Shown piece after piece: positions 53,500 through 62,659 of a DNA stretch of 64,000 nt (position 1 is its first letter; each line of letters begins with the position of its first letter). Below the pieces are notes generated by a model. The model worked only from the letters and a program-made list of their open reading frames with translations. It made no database searches and had not been told where the DNA came from. Origin of the DNA: Branchiostoma floridae (taxonomy: Eukaryota; Chordata; Leptocardii; Amphioxiformes; Branchiostomatidae); NCBI RefSeq assembly GCF_000003815.2, contig NC_049993.1, positions 18,947,593 to 19,011,592 on the forward strand, in the 5' to 3' direction. Made by a program: the position numbers and the translations under genes.

Positions 53500-53885
53500 G
53501 TCATGCCTGTGAGAAATAAGCTCCACTGCGGCGCCCTCACAGCTCCTGCAATGGCGTAGGAACGAAAACAAGAAGCTGAATTGTCTGTCTCTGTTAGAGA
53601 TTGCATGGGAAGTATTTCGTCATTGCCATGATGTAACAGTTCTCTTAAGGACACGAGAAAAAGGCATTGCCACGATGTAACAGTTCTCTTAAGGACACGA
53701 GAAAAAGTCATTGCCATGATGTAACAGTTCTCTTAAGGACACGAGAAAAAGTCATTGCCATAATGTAACAGTTCTCTTAAGGACACGAGAAATAGTCATT
53801 GCCATGATGTAACAGTTCTCTTAAGGGCACGAGAAAAAGTTAATCGTCTGCTTCAGTTTCTTCTCTCGTGACTCTGCTGTCAGAT
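53500..53885 (-). promoter_or_regulatory. Conserved upstream block of LRR-G, expanded by a 44-bp minisatellite
   Basis: The block keeps GCTCCTGCAATGGCG, AGAGATTGCATGGGAAG and the final TTCTCTCGTGACTCTGCTGTCAG. In its middle a 44-bp unit (CATTGCCATGATGTAACAGT, TCTCTTAAGGACACGAGAAA, AAGT) is repeated five times at 53623-53840. Only one or two related copies exist in the other blocks. Confidence 0.6.
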
Positions 53886-54354
53886 ATGATTCAAATGTTT
53901 ATCTCTTGATAAAGCACGTTGTTTTTTTTACAAAAAATCGCTTTGCAACTAAGACAATGCTGCCTCTTAATAGAAATATTTATGAAAGTATATTGTCTTG
54001 GCAAATATGTAATTTTTTTAAAGATACAACTGAATATAGAAAATGCACATGTAGTCTCGTTGTTGTCGACTATACATTTGCCAATGCCTGTAAATTGGAG
54101 ATTTGTTAATGTGACGTAGGCCTTAATCTGCCACTCCTTTCGGATGTCTCAGGTCCTGCTCTCAATTCCACATGTCAAAATAAAACAGTTTGTACTTATT
54201 GATGTAAAATCACATTATAATGCAAACCAACATCAAACAAAATGCAACGGACATATTTTGCCACTGAACAAGCTTCATAACAAAGGCTCTAGGTAGACAT
54301 TATATTTTGTGATTGATTTTAATGGCTACATTACATTCTGAAATTTTCCTACTT

Positions 54355-54490
54355 TGCTCACCTGAAGATAAGCCTTCAGCTTTCGAAGACGCCGCCTCCT
54401 GTGACACCTGCCGAATGCGGAGTGAGGAGAAAAGACGTTGATTCGTCTAGCAATGGCGGCTGGACACGTGATGACCCTTAATCTTCTCAG
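54355..54490 (-). promoter_or_regulatory. Conserved second upstream block (G copy)
   Basis: Nearly identical to 32110-32265: GACGCCGCCTCCTGTGACACCTG, GAGTGAGGAGAAAAGACG, the E-box in GGACACGTGATGA, and on the minus strand a donor-like end CTTATCTTCAG|GTGAGC. It is about 1.6 kb upstream of the LRR-G start and may be an untranslated first exon plus promoter. Confidence 0.5.
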
Positions 54491-54529
54491 TGGCTAACTT
54501 CATCTTCTCGAGAGTAATATCAGTTTTCT

Positions 54530-54970
54530 GTGCGTGGGTGATTAGAGCAGACCAATCTGTATGTGCTCTCATGTTTAACTACACGCGTGGCTCCAACGTG
54601 CCTGTAGGGTCGTGTGGCGCGCTTGTCGAGTTGCTTGTCCAGAACCCAGAGGTCATTGGTTCGAATCCTAATATGGTTCTGATCTTGTGCCCTTGCAATG
54701 GTCACTTTAATGGTATTTCTTCACTCTATCCGGGTGTCAATAAAATGGGCACCTGACTTCGGTAAACTACACGCGTGGCTCCAACGTGCCTGAGGGGTCG
54801 TGTGGCGTACATGTATCTGCCGAATGTTTGGTCCAGAACACAGAGGACATGGGTTCGAATCCCATCATAGTTCCGAACTTGTGACCAGGTAATAGCCACT
54901 TTCATGGGATTTCTGCACTCTACTCGGGTGTCTACAAAATGAGTACCTGACGTCGTTTACGGAGGGTACT
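54530..54970 (+). mobile_element. Two tandem tRNA-derived SINE-like copies
   Basis: Copy 1 (about 54575-54770) and copy 2 (about 54771-54965) each start with ACTACACGCGTGGCTCCAAC. Each has a tRNA-like segment with a clear B box (GGTTCGAATCC at about 54658, GGGTTCGAATCCC at about 54850) and ends with CACTCTA, CGGGTGTC and ACCTGAC. The preceding GTGCGTGGGTGATT segment recurs at 32285, 60410 and 60675. Confidence 0.65.
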
Positions 54971-55379
54971 GTGGGAAAAAACGTGACAAAACCTCAAACT
55001 GTTGCATGACGTAATGCGGTAACCGATGGGCACCGGTGAAATTAGGACGTTTGCGTATAGATCGGTAAAGTTGTGTCATTTTAAAATTGGATCTGATACG
55101 CGATTGTTCAAGAGGATGATAGATCAATTCTACGAATCATAATGGTTTTAGTGTATATTTTAGTATGACCTCTGACCGCGATTCTCTGGATCTGTATGTA
55201 TGTCAGATCTGATCTGTATTTGTATATTATTGTGTTTTTTTTAAATATTTGTATATTATTTTTATTAATGTGAGCCCTGGGATATCACCTCCATTTGGGG
55301 CATCCCAATAAACTCAAACTCAACTCGAACAACTCGAAAACTCGAAAACATGTATTCAAGTATATCGTATACACTTTTA

Positions 55380-56350
55380 CTTTATTTGCCGTTGCAATAC
55401 CTTTCTTGGCACAAAACACTGTTCAGCAACCACAATGTACTGAACGTCACGTGCTAAAACATTCACTCCTTCCAGAGCAAAACTTGCTAAAGTCAAACAT
55501 CTTACGCAGCCTCCATATTAGCTCTCCGAAACGTTAAACATCTGTTGGTCACAGGTGTTATATATAAGTTGCAGAGCGTTCATTACGAACATACAAAGTC
55601 AGTGTATCATTCTGTGTGTCAACCATTGATAAAAGTCACAATGTAGTTTATAAACCACAACTAGTAAAACATCTAGTTTTATATCCCAACCAATAAAACA
55701 TCTAGTTTACATACCACATCTACAAAAACACTGACACCGTTAATTTCTAACAATTTTTCAGTTGAGTTGCTTGTACAGGAATCTACACTTAATTGATATG
55801 TTATCCACTTGGTTTTGCATCCTTCTGCAGTCAAACAAGTATGTGCATTGGTGATTATATGTACATCACTTATTGCTGGATATTCCGTTGTCGTAACTCA
55901 TATGTGTGAGCCATATATATTTATATTTACACGTTAGAATTCAAGCTTTGTAAAATAAAGATGAAAAAAAGCGTATAAAAGCAACCATACAACATGACGT
56001 TGCATCACTACTGAAAGTCACAAAAATGTACTTTTATATCTACAAAAACACTGACACCGTGAATTTCTAACAATTTTTCAGTTGATCTGCTGTCGCAGTC
56101 TGAATCTACACTTATCATGTTTACGCCCTCCACTTGTTTTGCATTCTGTAGTTAAACAAGTCTGTGCATTGGTAATTACGTGTGCATCATTCAATCATGG
56201 ATATTCCATTGTCGTAGCTCATGTGTGCGCTATGTATTCACACGTTACAATTTAGGCTTTGTAAAATAAAGATGAGAATTAGCAAAAAAGACATCCGTAC
56301 AACATGACGTTGCATCATGCGTGATGCCTTTCCAATGTTGTCTGTGACTG
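55380..56350 (-). repeat. Duplicated 3' flank below LRR-H
   Basis: The LRR-type 3' flank occurs here twice in tandem. CACTGACACCGTTAATTTCT and the following AACAATTTTTCAGTTGA occur at about 55725 and again at 56045, and the TTGTAAAATAAAGATGA phrase at about 55948 and 56258. Single copies lie below LRR-A and LRR-B. No coding frame is retained. Confidence 0.65.
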
Positions 56351-56537
56351 ATTTGCATGCGTTCGTTAGCGTAAAGTATCATGATACAAATTCCCACTGA
56401 GAAACATGTAGCGGTTTAAGCAGTATATAGTATAGTACCCATGAAGAGGTTTATGTGCATCATCAATTAGAGGTTTTGGAATACAAAGTCGATGTATTTT
56501 GCGTTCCCAAATGAATAGACAGATGAGGGAGCAATTT

Positions 56538-56675
56538 CTAATCTCCTGGCAGAGGAGTGAAGCCGGCTTAGGAGTGTCTATTTGCCCGGTAGCGAAACTC
56601 ACTCATAAGCCGGCTTCGCTCCTCTGCCAGCTTTTGATATTATCTTGTGCTACCGTAGGATCTCCTTGGAGATTA
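56538..56675. mobile_element. MITE inserted in the LRR-H tail
   Basis: Same family as at 23453 and 63557. The right end is complete (CTACCGTAGGATCTCCTTGG, AGATTA). The left outer arm is deleted internally, so TAATCTC joins directly to CTGGCAGAGGAGTGAAGCCG, whose inverted partner lies at 56600-56630. A degenerate 9-bp duplication (AGCAATTTC versus ATCGATTTC) flanks it. The homology to the LRR-B tail resumes on the far side, so the element interrupted the gene. Confidence 0.75.
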
Positions 56676-58565
56676 ATCGATTTCGTACAGTTTGGAACCT
56701 TCTCCACTGGTACCGGTTTGTTCACGGTTATATACGTCACACTCAAGACGCGATTTTGAATACGGTTCAGATGTGTTGGTTGTAGCTTCTTGTATGCAGG
56801 ACTGACCGTACATTTTGGAACCTTCAAAAACACTAGGAGATGTTTCATAAGGTTCAATCGTATTAGTTTTAAGCTCATCTACGTAGAAATCTGTATCTGA
56901 CTTCACCACCTCACTTTCGACCTTGTCGTTATTAGTAACCTCCCCATGGTGGCAGGCATGATCAAAGGCCTGTGCTTCTGGACCAGGTAAGGTACTAACA
57001 CCTTCTGTTTCGTTAGGACTGGTCATGTCTGCAATTTCCCCCATATGATATTGAGGCACATCAAAACCATGAGCCGTTGCGTACGGTTCAACTGTTTCAG
57101 GTATAGTTTCGTATGTGCAGAAATCGGAGTCTGTTTCCGGACCATTGCTGCAGCCTTCCTGATCATCAGCCTGGATGTTCTGACTGGTCGTAGTTTGTTG
57201 ATAACAAACGTTACTTACAATTTGGCCAGCCGCAATGTTGGTTACATGACCGAGTTGCGCAGGTGCGTTGTTAGATCGTTTCCTACCCAGTGCACAGTAC
57301 ACAACTAAACCCATGCTACAGAGGACAGCTATCCCCAAAGTTACTGATCCAGCCGCCACTAAGGCTGATGCCATGGCAACGGTCTGAGGAGATGACGTCT
57401 CCTGATTCTTTGGAGTTTCTGTAATGGGCACTGCGTGAGCATTGGGCCCTTCTTCCACATCTGTCACCTGATTGAAATTTCTAGTGGCTATCGAGGCGCC
57501 ATCCTGCAAATCTGTCAATATATTATTTGTATCGTTTTGAGATATTTCATCTATTTCAGCCTTTTGCAGTTTTGGTTTCTCACTAGATTGATCTGGACCA
57601 GTGATTGCTAGTGGCAACAATGACGTTGTGATGACGTCAGAGGGACGAATGTCCTGGCGTTCTGTGGGGCAGGTACTGTTGGGATCACAGGGTTCGGGTA
57701 GGTAGATTCTACTATTTACACCTGTTGGATCCCAGACTGCATAACATCCTGAGATGTATCTACTTAATCTGTGGAGCTCTACGTTTCTTACTTCAGGTGG
57801 CGTTTTACAGCGGAACAGAGACTGGTCTTTGTGTATTTCAAATGCAATATCAGTTGTCCTGATAAAATGTTGACATCTTTGTGATCTTTCATTTCGGCAC
57901 TTTTCCACCTTTATCGTGAAATCAATGATCCAAGTTATCTCACAGTCACAGTGGAAAGGGTTACCCGCTATGAAAGGTGCGTATGGTATATGCGTCCCAT
58001 TTGGTACATGTTCGTTCCACCCGAGATCGCACATAGACAATGTTTTTAGGTTGTTGTATGAAATGTTAACAATATCTAAGTTCGAAAGGAAAGACTTCAC
58101 AGGATAGAGGTTGACACAGAAGAGTTGATTATGTGACAAATCCAAGTGAACTAGTCTGGTTATGTTCTTCAGACAGTACCAAGGGAAGTAACTTATAGTA
58201 TTGTTTTTTAAGATCATGTTCTTCAAATAAGGCAGAGCTATGCAGGGGAACGTGGTCAGGGCGTTGTTGGGAAGATGAAGCTCAAAGAGGTTTGAGGGCA
58301 GGTCTTTGGGAACTCGCGTTAAACCTTTGTTGTCACAATAAATTTGGGCTAACGGGTTATCCTGAACATTACATCCGTGAGAGAGAAGTTGTGAAAGTGC
58401 TGATGCTTCGCAATTGTGCGGTACGTTTATAAGGGTAAGGATCAAAACCTGAACAACAATCATGCTGGATGACATGCTGGATGTGGTGTTGTATGTTGGC
58501 TTCAGGGTCAAAACTTTAAAGGTATTTCGTCGGGATTGAAACAGTGGTTTACTATTTAAGCACAC
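56673..58565 (-). CDS. LRR-H: LRR membrane receptor whose end is cut by a MITE
   Basis: 630 residues from the longest frame; the conserved start is probably Met at 58475 (MSSSMIVVQVLILTLINV). LRRNT, four LRRs, LRRCT (NPFHCDCEITWIIDFTIKVEKC), AVWDPTG and EPCDPNSTCP cluster, stalk with FNQVTDVEEG, and membrane span (SVTLGIAVLCSMGLVVYC). The tail is A/B/H class: YETIPETVEPYATAHGFDV and PQYHMGE, then related Tyr segments (PYETSPSVFEGSKMY, PYSKSRLECDVY). It stops at GEGSKLYEID. The TAA is the first triplet of the inverted-repeat element, and tail-like sequence (SSVYSFGN) continues on the other side. The last part of the ancestral tail, including the TPTLYS segment, is thus lost. Confidence 0.85.
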   Translation of the reverse strand: MCLNSKPLFQSRRNTFKVLTLKPTYNTTSSMSSSMIVVQVLILTLINVPHNCEASALSQLLSHGCNVQDNPLAQIYCDNKGLTRVPKDLPSNLFELHLPNNALTTFPCIALPYLKNMILKNNTISYFPWYCLKNITRLVHLDLSHNQLFCVNLYPVKSFLSNLDIVNISYNNLKTLSMCDLGWNEHVPNGTHIPYAPFIAGNPFHCDCEITWIIDFTIKVEKCRNERSQRCQHFIRTTDIAFEIHKDQSLFRCKTPPEVRNVELHRLSRYISGCYAVWDPTGVNSRIYLPEPCDPNSTCPTERQDIRPSDVITTSLLPLAITGPDQSSEKPKLQKAEIDEISQNDTNNILTDLQDGASIATRNFNQVTDVEEGPNAHAVPITETPKNQETSSPQTVAMASALVAAGSVTLGIAVLCSMGLVVYCALGRKRSNNAPAQLGHVTNIAAGQIVSNVCYQQTTTSQNIQADDQEGCSNGPETDSDFCTYETIPETVEPYATAHGFDVPQYHMGEIADMTSPNETEGVSTLPGPEAQAFDHACHHGEVTNNDKVESEVVKSDTDFYVDELKTNTIEPYETSPSVFEGSKMYGQSCIQEATTNTSEPYSKSRLECDVYNREQTGTSGEGSKLYEID

Positions 58566-58969
58566 ACAGAGTTTTGTATTATTGTACCAAATCTACTCTA
58601 ATATTTGTTTACTAAAACCACAATCTTATGTTATTAGTAGAGTGCACCAATCAAATGTGTTTTGTAGTCAACAGAAATACCAATGAGACAGTCTAACCAT
58701 TGATAGTTACGGGAACAGTTGGAAAAATGGTTTTGCTGCTCTTGGCCGGAGGAGGTGATCTTGGGCCTGTGACGAAAGTTTCCTCTGCCTTAGTCTTAAC
58801 CTGGAGGCGGTTCGTCTCGTGTCTTAACTAGAAACCTTCCTGTGGTCTGCTGAAAATGGAACAAACGTGATTTAGATTGATTTAGAAATTAAACATGAAT
58901 TTTTTATTCTTCCAAAGAGAATCATAAAAAATGTAGACATACTGAATCAGACATTTACATACCTTTGAA

Positions 58970-59340
58970 AAGATGAGCTATATAGATGCTGAGGTCAGGC
59001 TGTGAGAATCTGCCGCTGTGCCTCCTGTAAAGGCTGCCAAGAAAAGTGTCAGATACTGTAGGACATAAGAATTTTCTCTTACACGACCAGTTTTTCTCAC
59101 CTGCTGACGTTTCGATGTCTGTCAGACATCGAAACGTCAACAGGTGAGAAAAACTGGTTGTGTAAGAGAAAATTCTTATGTCCTATGTTCTACCAACCTG
59201 ATGAAATTATTTTCAGATATCAGATACTGTGTTTTAATGTTAATTTGTCTGCCTCTCTATGGGACTGCGTGGTAGGCTTTTCACCACTGCTCCGATAATC
59301 TCTTCTCTCGTCTTCTGTCAGGTATGAATAAGTCAATAGT
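58970..59340 (-). promoter_or_regulatory. Conserved upstream block of LRR-H, interrupted by a foldback element
   Basis: The block begins like that of LRR-A (TATAGATGCTGAGGTCAGG, CCGCTGTGCCTCCTGTAA) and ends CTCTTCTCTCGTCTTCTGTCAGG. Its middle is split by a hairpin element at 59059-59219, with the block resuming at GTTTTAATGTTAATTTGTCT. Confidence 0.5.
59059..59219. mobile_element. Foldback element with near-perfect 60-bp arms and 10-bp TSD
   Basis: TAGGACATAAGAATTTTCTC and the following sequence to GACATCGAAACGT are mirrored from 59123 to 59185 with only a few mismatches, giving a hairpin of about 60 bp per arm. TCAGATACTG occurs on both sides (59049-59058 and 59220-59229), a 10-bp target duplication. 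The right part (TTCTACCAACCTGATGAAAT) links it to the repeats at 32840 and 61085. Confidence 0.8.
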
Positions 59341-59749
59341 TCATATGTTTTCAACTTCAGCAAAGACCACAGTTTTGGTGCTGCCGTTTTCAAACTAAAG
59401 CGAAATTTTGTGGCCTAGAATGATAATAACAGTTTATTGCAAATTCTTGCCCGAGGGCTAATTGCAGGTAACATGAAAGGAAACAAACAAATAGTGTATA
59501 ACAGTATAGAATGTGATGGTGTCGTTTTCACAGCTCATGCTATGTAACACTGGCAACTTTAGGACTTATCAAGTAACGTTGCCGCTCGTGAGTGGGTGGT
59601 TACAGTAGACCAATCTGCACGTGCTGTTATCTTTATGCTTCAGTCACAATTGCACGGAAAAAGCAGCCCTGTGAGCTATATTTTTCTGCACTTTTGGGTC
59701 TAAACCCTACGGCTATCGAGCTATATTTGGGCCAGGCCGGGATTTTAAC

Positions 59750-60214
59750 CTTGATTTGATTTGATTTATTGGAATTGCAACAATACAATACTCGTGGATC
59801 ACAGGCAGCAGTAGGCTGGTTTGTGATCCACACATCAATATGAATACATATGTACATTACATTAATACACTAAGAAGGTGGAGCATTGGTTAAAAACTAT
59901 TAACGTTAAATACAATAAATCTACATTCAAGATGTGATCTAAAACATAAATTAGGCATTCAAGGACAGTAATCTCTGTTTGAACATACTGAGGCGTCGAG
60001 CTTGCTTTACCTATTGCGGCAATTCGCTCCAAAGTCGGGAAGCATAAGGGATGAATGCAGATCTGTAAGTGTGGGTCCTACAGCGAGGGAGGTGTGGAGT
60101 TACGGAGCTGCAAACCTTGGAGTTAAAACTAGCACGGGACCCGGCGACAAATAGACACAGTGACGTACCTGGTGAAAAATAATGGGTGCTAACAGATATT
60201 TCACTAAAAGACAT
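59750..60214 (-). mobile_element. Non-LTR retrotransposon 3' fragment
   Basis: The minus frame ends RTHTYRSAFIPYASRLWSELPQ-like sequence, the common C-terminal end of LINE reverse transcriptases, followed by a 3' UTR and a tail of repeated AAATC units at about 59752-59770. 5' truncated. Confidence 0.75.
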
Positions 60215-60224
60215 TATCTATTAC

Positions 60225-60375
60225 CTCTCACCTGAAGATAAGCTGCAGATTTCTAAGACGCTGCCTCCTGTCATACCTGCCGAACGCCGAGTGAGGAGTG
60301 AAAAGTAAAAAGACGCTGATTCGTCTGGCAATGACGGCTTGTCACGTGATCCCATCCTTCATCTTCATCCTCCAT
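60225..60375 (-). promoter_or_regulatory. Conserved second upstream block (H copy)
   Basis: Matches 32110-32265 and 54360-54490 (GACGCTGCCTCCTGTCATACC, GATTCGTCTGGCAATGACGG, TCACGTGAT). The minus-strand donor-like end CTTATCTTCAG|GTGAG is kept. A 10-bp internal duplication (GAGTGAAAAGTAAAAAG) is specific to this copy. Confidence 0.5.
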
Positions 60376-60409
60376 AACTTCATTTTTCCGAGAATTACCT
60401 TCGCGTTTT

Positions 60410-60900
60410 CTGTGCGTGGGTGATAAGTCCAGACCGATCAGCATGTGCTCTAATGTTTAAACTACACGCCAACGTGCCTGTGAGTTTGTGTGTCGTGCAT
60501 GTATTTGCAGGGTGTTCGGTCCGGAATACAGAGGGTCCTATCATGGTTCCGAACTTGTCACCTCTACACGGGTGTATACACATTGAAGAGCAAAATCTGG
60601 CTCATCTTGGCAGGGGCTAACTTCATTTTTTGAGAATAATCTTCTCAGTTTAAATAAAAGTCGAAGTTTTCTGTGCGTGGGCGATTACAGCAGACCAATG
60701 TTTAAACTAGACGCGTGCCTCCGACGTGCATGTGTGGTGTGGTGTGGTGTATATGTATCTGCAGAATTTTTTATCCAGAACACAGAGGTCATGGGTTCGA
60801 ATCCCATTATGGCTCCAATATAGTGCCCTTTCACTCTACCCTTTTGTACATCAAAATGGATACCTGACTTCTTTTAGGGAGGTAAAGGCGGTGGGAGAGA
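60410..60900 (+). mobile_element. SINE-like copies (one deleted, one complete)
   Basis: The first (about 60410-60600) has lost its B box. The second (about 60670-60890) keeps GGGTTCGAATCCC near 60793 and the CACTCTACCC, GGATACCTGACTT end. Both begin with GTGCGTGGGTGATT/CGATTA and ACCAATGTTTAAACTA-type sequence, as at 54530. Confidence 0.55.
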
Positions 60901-61079
60901 GGGTACCGTGAAAAAATGATGAAACGTAAACCTGTTTACGGGACAAAGTATGCCTTTGCTAAATATATATCTACACATTGAAGAGCAAAATCTGGCTGAG
61001 AAATAGTTTTTCAAGTATAGTATTCAAACTTTTGTGAATTACACCGAAAGACCAGAAATGTCAACACAACATGCATAAA

Positions 61080-61250
61080 CATCCGAAAATAATTTCATCA
61101 GGTTGGTAGAATATAGTACATTGGAGAATTCTTGTAACCAGGATAAGCAAAAGCGCAACCTACATCAGCTAAATATAGCGGTAAGAAGCGAACTTCAGTC
61201 AGAGGCTCTGAGAATTCTCTTATATCATAAGCATAAACAATTTTTTTGGA
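61080..61250. repeat. Dispersed foldback repeat, copy 3
   Basis: TTCATCAGGTTGGTAGAATA, GGAGAATTCTTGTAACCAGG, CAACCTACATCAGCTA and GAGAATTCTCTTATATCATA match copies at 32840 and 47275 with more divergence. Confidence 0.65.
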
Positions 61251-61320
61251 TAATCTGCTTTACATTTTACATATTAACCCTCTCAAAATACAGCTCTCAA
61301 GTAAGGAACAACAACATCTA

Positions 61321-61424
61321 CTCAACCTTGAGGTTTTCAAGCATAATTCCTTCGAAATTCATTGACAAGTAGTGGGGATCAAGAGGATCAGGCTCAATTT
61401 CAGTGTTAAACGCGTTTTCTACTC
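61321..61424 (-). CDS. Possible terminal coding exon or exon relic (unassigned)
   Basis: The minus strand has an acceptor-like TTACTTATATTGCAG followed by an open segment encoding GVENAFNTEIEPDPLDPHYL and then SMNFEGIMLENLKVE and a stop. Amino-acid composition looks coding. No upstream exon could be joined. A diverged echo of its last bases (TTTTCAAGCTTAAATTCCTTCG) occurs at 33061, so it may be part of a dispersed or duplicated gene piece. Confidence 0.3.
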
Positions 61425-61569
61425 CCTGCAATATAAGTAAATGGATAGTCGATGTTTTTACCCCATAGTTTTCAGCCAGGATATTAGTCTCGCCTGTCCA
61501 GTGTACGTGTTCATGAGTCATCCATTCTTTTCTTTAGTATAGTTATTCATCAGTATCCCATATCCGGAG

Positions 61570-62340
61570 AAGGAGTTTGCATTTCAGTGAGTTGTGTCTC
61601 ACGAGTTTCAGACATCCAGAACTCTTTTGATACCCTTTGATAAGCACGTTTAAAGTCTCAGGAGCTTATTGAGCAGTTGAGTTGTAGTAGCTCAGAGAGC
61701 GACCCCTTGACATTTGCATGTAGACAAAGGCCCAGAATGTCCTTTGTGACAGTCAACCTTTCACCTTTCAGATGCTCAGATATCTTTTGATACTCTTTGG
61801 TAAGCACATTTAAAGCCTCTGAAGCTTAAAAACCGACGTAGAAGGTCAAAGAACGAGCCATTTGACATTTGAACAAACAGGTCAAGAGAGTTCTTTCTGA
61901 CATGCAACCGCGTAGAGCTGTTTGACAAGATAGGCAGATTCCTGAAACACAACAGTAAAGATCTCCAGCGACATAGCACCAAAGGGACAGCTGATGGATA
62001 CAGATACACTGTATAGGGAAACACACCATCCACATCATGCATTATATTCTTGAGATGATAACTCATGAAGACTCTTTCAACACTTGAAGTACGGTTGACT
62101 GAAACGCAAATGAGGCCCGGTATTACGAACAATGCTTCTTGCCATGACACACCCTCCATTGATGTGAAAATCTTTGTGATCGGCAAGAAAATGTAAATGC
62201 CGCATACGCCTTATAAGTTGTCTGGGCTGTAGACCAGCACTCATACCGAGCAACGTCTCGTCTGGTGTTAGACGTGTTCCTGCCGACTGGAGATCTGACC
62301 AGAGGCATCTCAGCAGCGGCGGTTACCTGTGGCACAGCAG
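61570..62340 (-). pseudogene. Decayed coding-like region with an internal duplication (unassigned)
   Basis: Two adjacent minus-strand segments (about 61752-61610 and 61903-61765) are diverged copies. One encodes VRKNSLDLFVQMSNGSFFDL and KCAYQRVSKDI. The other encodes KRAYQRVSKEF but contains a stop. Upstream open sequence (61920-62186) includes VERVFMSYHLKNIMHDVDGV. I do not recognise the family. Stops and lack of joinable splice sites suggest a relic. Confidence 0.3.
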
Positions 62341-62603
62341 GTAGAATGTTTTGTGTTCAATTGGGGAAAACTGCCATTTACTGGTACACCCTTGTCCTGC
62401 GAAGACTTTTTGTTGCCAAAATAACCCCCATATATGTGTGGTTAATTCCTCAGATCAGTAAAATCTGACATATTATGTGCTTCAGCTGCTGATTTATTTC
62501 CCCGATCGATGCGGTTTGCTGCGGTATGTCAGATTTAAGTAAGAAGTGCTCAAAACCCCTAAAGATACTGGACCAACATACGGGCATCATATATGTGCAA
62601 CCC

Positions 62604-62605
<2 letters not shown>

Positions 62606-62652
<47 letters not shown>
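62606..62652. repeat. (TA)n microsatellite
   Basis: About 23 TA dinucleotides in a row. A shorter (TA)n run lies at about 24464-24482. No other feature is attached to it. Confidence 0.95.
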
Positions 62653-62655
<3 letters not shown>

Positions 62656-62659
62656 GCTG

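Noticed and set aside
24498-58565. ITAM or ITIM motifs in the receptor tails
   Set aside because: YETI is not followed by a second YxxL/I at 6-8 residues spacing, and position -2 is Cys, not I/V/L/S. The tyrosine modules are therefore not called ITAM or ITIM.
54575-60900. Functional tRNA genes at the GGTTCGAATCC boxes
   Set aside because: The sequences do not fold into full cloverleafs that I can complete, lack clear acceptor stems, and recur with a shared non-tRNA body, as SINEs do.
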